Shown here in pieces: positions 6,516 to 7,399 of a stretch of 7,399 nucleotides of DNA. The translations under genes were made by a program, and so were the position numbers. The stretch comes from Desulfovibrionales bacterium (lineage in GTDB: Bacteria > Desulfobacterota > Desulfovibrionia > Desulfovibrionales > Desulfomicrobiaceae). The notes under the pieces are model-generated. The model saw only the letters and a list, made by a program, of their open reading frames with translations. It did not search any database and was not told the origin of the DNA. The DNA lies in contig JAAYGZ010000308.1 of NCBI GenBank assembly GCA_012727515.1, positions 1-7,399 on the forward strand. The letters are read 5' to 3'. Numbering within the stretch: the first letter of the stretch is position 1; each line of letters opens with the position of its first letter.

Positions 6516-7028
6516 ATGATTTCCAGACGGGATTTGCTTCTGGGCATGGTGCGCCGGTTTCGGGAAAATTCCGAAGAAAAACCGGTTTCAGGCATTGGGG
6601 CAGACATTGTTGCTGCTGATGACGCCTATGCCCGCAAGGATTACGAAACGGCCCGAAATTTATATCGTGACATACTGAAAACAAACCGCGCACACAAGGA
6701 AGCGCGTATTTATCAGGGGCTTTGTCATTACCACCTGGGCGAATATATCCAGGCCAAGGATACCTTGCTCATGGTCGTAAAAACGCACCCAGATGAATAC
6801 CTGGCCCGGCTGTACCTGGGCCTGGCTTATGCCCGGCGGGATCTGACAGAAAAATGCATGGACGCCTGGGCAGGGCTGGTCAGTCCAGAGCATGTGTTTG
6901 TGATGCGAGAAATCAATGTCCAGCGGGCCTTGTATGAAATGGGAGACAGTATGGCAGGCCCGGATATTGCTCTGGCAGTAGAGCAGGCCATGGCCCAGGG
7001 CGCAGAAAAGATGCAGTCCAAGGCCTGA
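6516..7028 (+). CDS. Small tetratricopeptide-repeat (TPR) protein
   Basis: This is a helical-repeat protein likely to mediate protein contacts; its partner is unknown. From the ATG at 6516 it has 170 residues. Three TPR-like units are visible: about 31-63 (DDAYARKDYETARNLYRDIL), 64-97 (YQGLCHYHLGEYIQAKDTL) and 98-128 (YLGLAYARRDLTEKCMDAW), with the usual small and aromatic spacing. The N-terminus SRRDLLLG resembles a twin-arginine motif, but the next residues (MVRRFRENSEE) are charged, so a working Tat signal is unlikely and a cytoplasmic location is expected. An in-frame ATG at 6465 would add 17 residues and has GAGGA upstream. I prefer 6516 because GAGG lies five bases before it and the extra residues look non-coding. 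It is divergent from the FG-GAP gene, and repeat copies A and B follow it. Confidence 0.8.
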   Translation: MISRRDLLLGMVRRFRENSEEKPVSGIGADIVAADDAYARKDYETARNLYRDILKTNRAHKEARIYQGLCHYHLGEYIQAKDTLLMVVKTHPDEYLARLYLGLAYARRDLTEKCMDAWAGLVSPEHVFVMREINVQRALYEMGDSMAGPDIALAVEQAMAQGAEKMQSKA

Positions 7029-7034
7029 TGGCCT
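7021..7034 (+). repeat. Small perfect palindrome over the TPR stop codon
   Basis: AGGCC (7021-7025) and GGCCT (7030-7034) form a five-bp stem with the loop TGAT, which contains the TGA stop (7026-7028). No T-run follows, so it is not a standard intrinsic terminator, and no other terminator precedes the repeat elements. Confidence 0.35.
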
Positions 7035-7060
7035 GTGCTTGACGCATGCTGACTGCTTCC

Positions 7061-7211
7061 TTAGGGACCCGCTGATTAAGCTGAAACAAGTCATTGCGAC
7101 CGCGAGGAATCGAAGCGGGAAGCAATCCAGGACCATTGACGTATCAGCAAGATAGATCGTTGTGCTCCCGTTGGTCGCTCGCAATGGCTGAATTAATTAG
7201 CATCTCCCTAA
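7061..7211 (+). repeat. Palindromic MITE-like repeat, copy A (complete-looking)
   Basis: This 151-base element begins TTAGGGA (7061-7067) and ends TCCCTAA (7205-7211), perfect inverted ends. The match continues inward with gaps: GCTGATTAA (7071-7079) against TTAATTAGC (7193-7201), and GTCATTGCGA (7090-7099) against TCGCAATGGC (7179-7188). The centre contains GCAATCC (7122-7128) but lacks the GATTGC partner seen in copies B and C, so the inner part has diverged. It has no ORF of note, so if mobile it would depend on a transposase elsewhere. It starts 32 bases after the TPR stop codon. No clear target-site duplication was found. Confidence 0.78.
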
Positions 7212-7212
7212 A

Positions 7213-7345
7213 CTAAGGAAGCGTTGATTAAACTGAAACAAGTCATTGCGAGGAGGGCGGCAGCCCGACGCGGCAATCTCTTGCACCAGTACGCAGGCCA
7301 TCTGGACAAGATTGCTTCGCCCCGCTTCGCAGGTCTCGCAATGAC
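7213..7345 (+). repeat. Palindromic MITE-like repeat, copy B
   Basis: It starts one base after copy A and in the same orientation. The leading 29-base block (7223-7251) matches copy A's 7071-7099 at 27 of 29 positions. The outer arms GTCATTGCGAG (7242-7252) and CTCGCAATGAC (7335-7345) are perfect 11-base inverted repeats. The inner arms GCAATCT (7273-7279) and AGATTGC (7309-7315) are also perfect. A small hairpin, GGGC/GCCC, lies at 7255-7266. The first ten bases, CTAAGGAAGC, are the exact inverse of 7055-7064, just left of and into copy A. The closing TCCCTAA-type end is absent and a 27-base periodic tail follows instead. Confidence 0.78.
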
Positions 7346-7399
7346 GAACACTTGTTTGTGCCTCGCAATGGCGGGATTTTGTACGGGTCTTGCAATGAC
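7335..7399 (+). repeat. 27-bp periodic tandem tail
   Basis: An 11-base core recurs at exact 27-base steps: CTCGCAATGAC (7335-7345), CTCGCAATGGC (7362-7372) and CTTGCAATGAC (7389-7399). The 16-base stretches between cores are diverged, sharing mainly a TTGT-x-x-G pattern. The array runs off the window. It seems to come from repeated duplication of the closing arm of copy B. The intervening stretches are too diverged for a CRISPR-like reading and no cas genes are present. Confidence 0.6.

Noticed and set aside
7213..7399. CRISPR array
   Set aside because: The repeated core is only 11 bases, the 16-base stretches are partly related to each other, the elements are palindromic repeats found at both window ends, and no cas genes are present.

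Overview
The window looks like chromosomal DNA from a sulfate-reducing bacterium of the Desulfovibrionales type. The evidence is the gene order hisD-purC-fabI, which I recall from Desulfovibrio genomes, and the neighbouring gene, which resembles the homotrimeric outer-membrane porin family of these bacteria. Signal peptides, a beta-barrel ending in Phe and a periplasmic-type protein indicate a Gram-negative cell. I cannot place the genus.

Layout from left to right: (1) about 1-124, a palindromic repeat (copy C) whose inner end contains the fabI stop codon. (2) 121-3123, a tight leftward operon hisD > purC > fabI with gaps of 12 and 24 bp, encoding enzymes of histidine, purine and fatty-acid synthesis. 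Its likely promoter is at 3157-3185. (3) 3222-3255, a strong intrinsic terminator of the gene upstream. (4) 3281-4609, a leftward porin gene with signs of high expression. (5) 4731-6386, a leftward gene for an exported protein with a TolB/CsgG-like N-terminal region and four Asp-rich FG-GAP/VCBS-type motifs. (6) 6387-6515, a divergent intergenic region. (7) 6516-7028, a rightward gene for a small TPR protein. (8) 7029-7399, no gene: two adjacent copies (A and B) of the same repeat family as copy C, then a 27-bp periodic tail that runs off the window.

The three metabolic genes form one housekeeping transcription unit. The porin and the FG-GAP-type protein form an envelope pair on the same strand, and the TPR gene is transcribed away from them. 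All functional assignments come from reading motifs and none was checked by search.

I see no defence system, prophage, CRISPR array, transposase or RNA gene. The least ordinary content is the repeat family. Copies lie just past both outward-facing transcription units, in the same orientation relative to the gene they follow, and one supplies a stop codon. Next in interest are the two envelope/TPR genes of unknown role.
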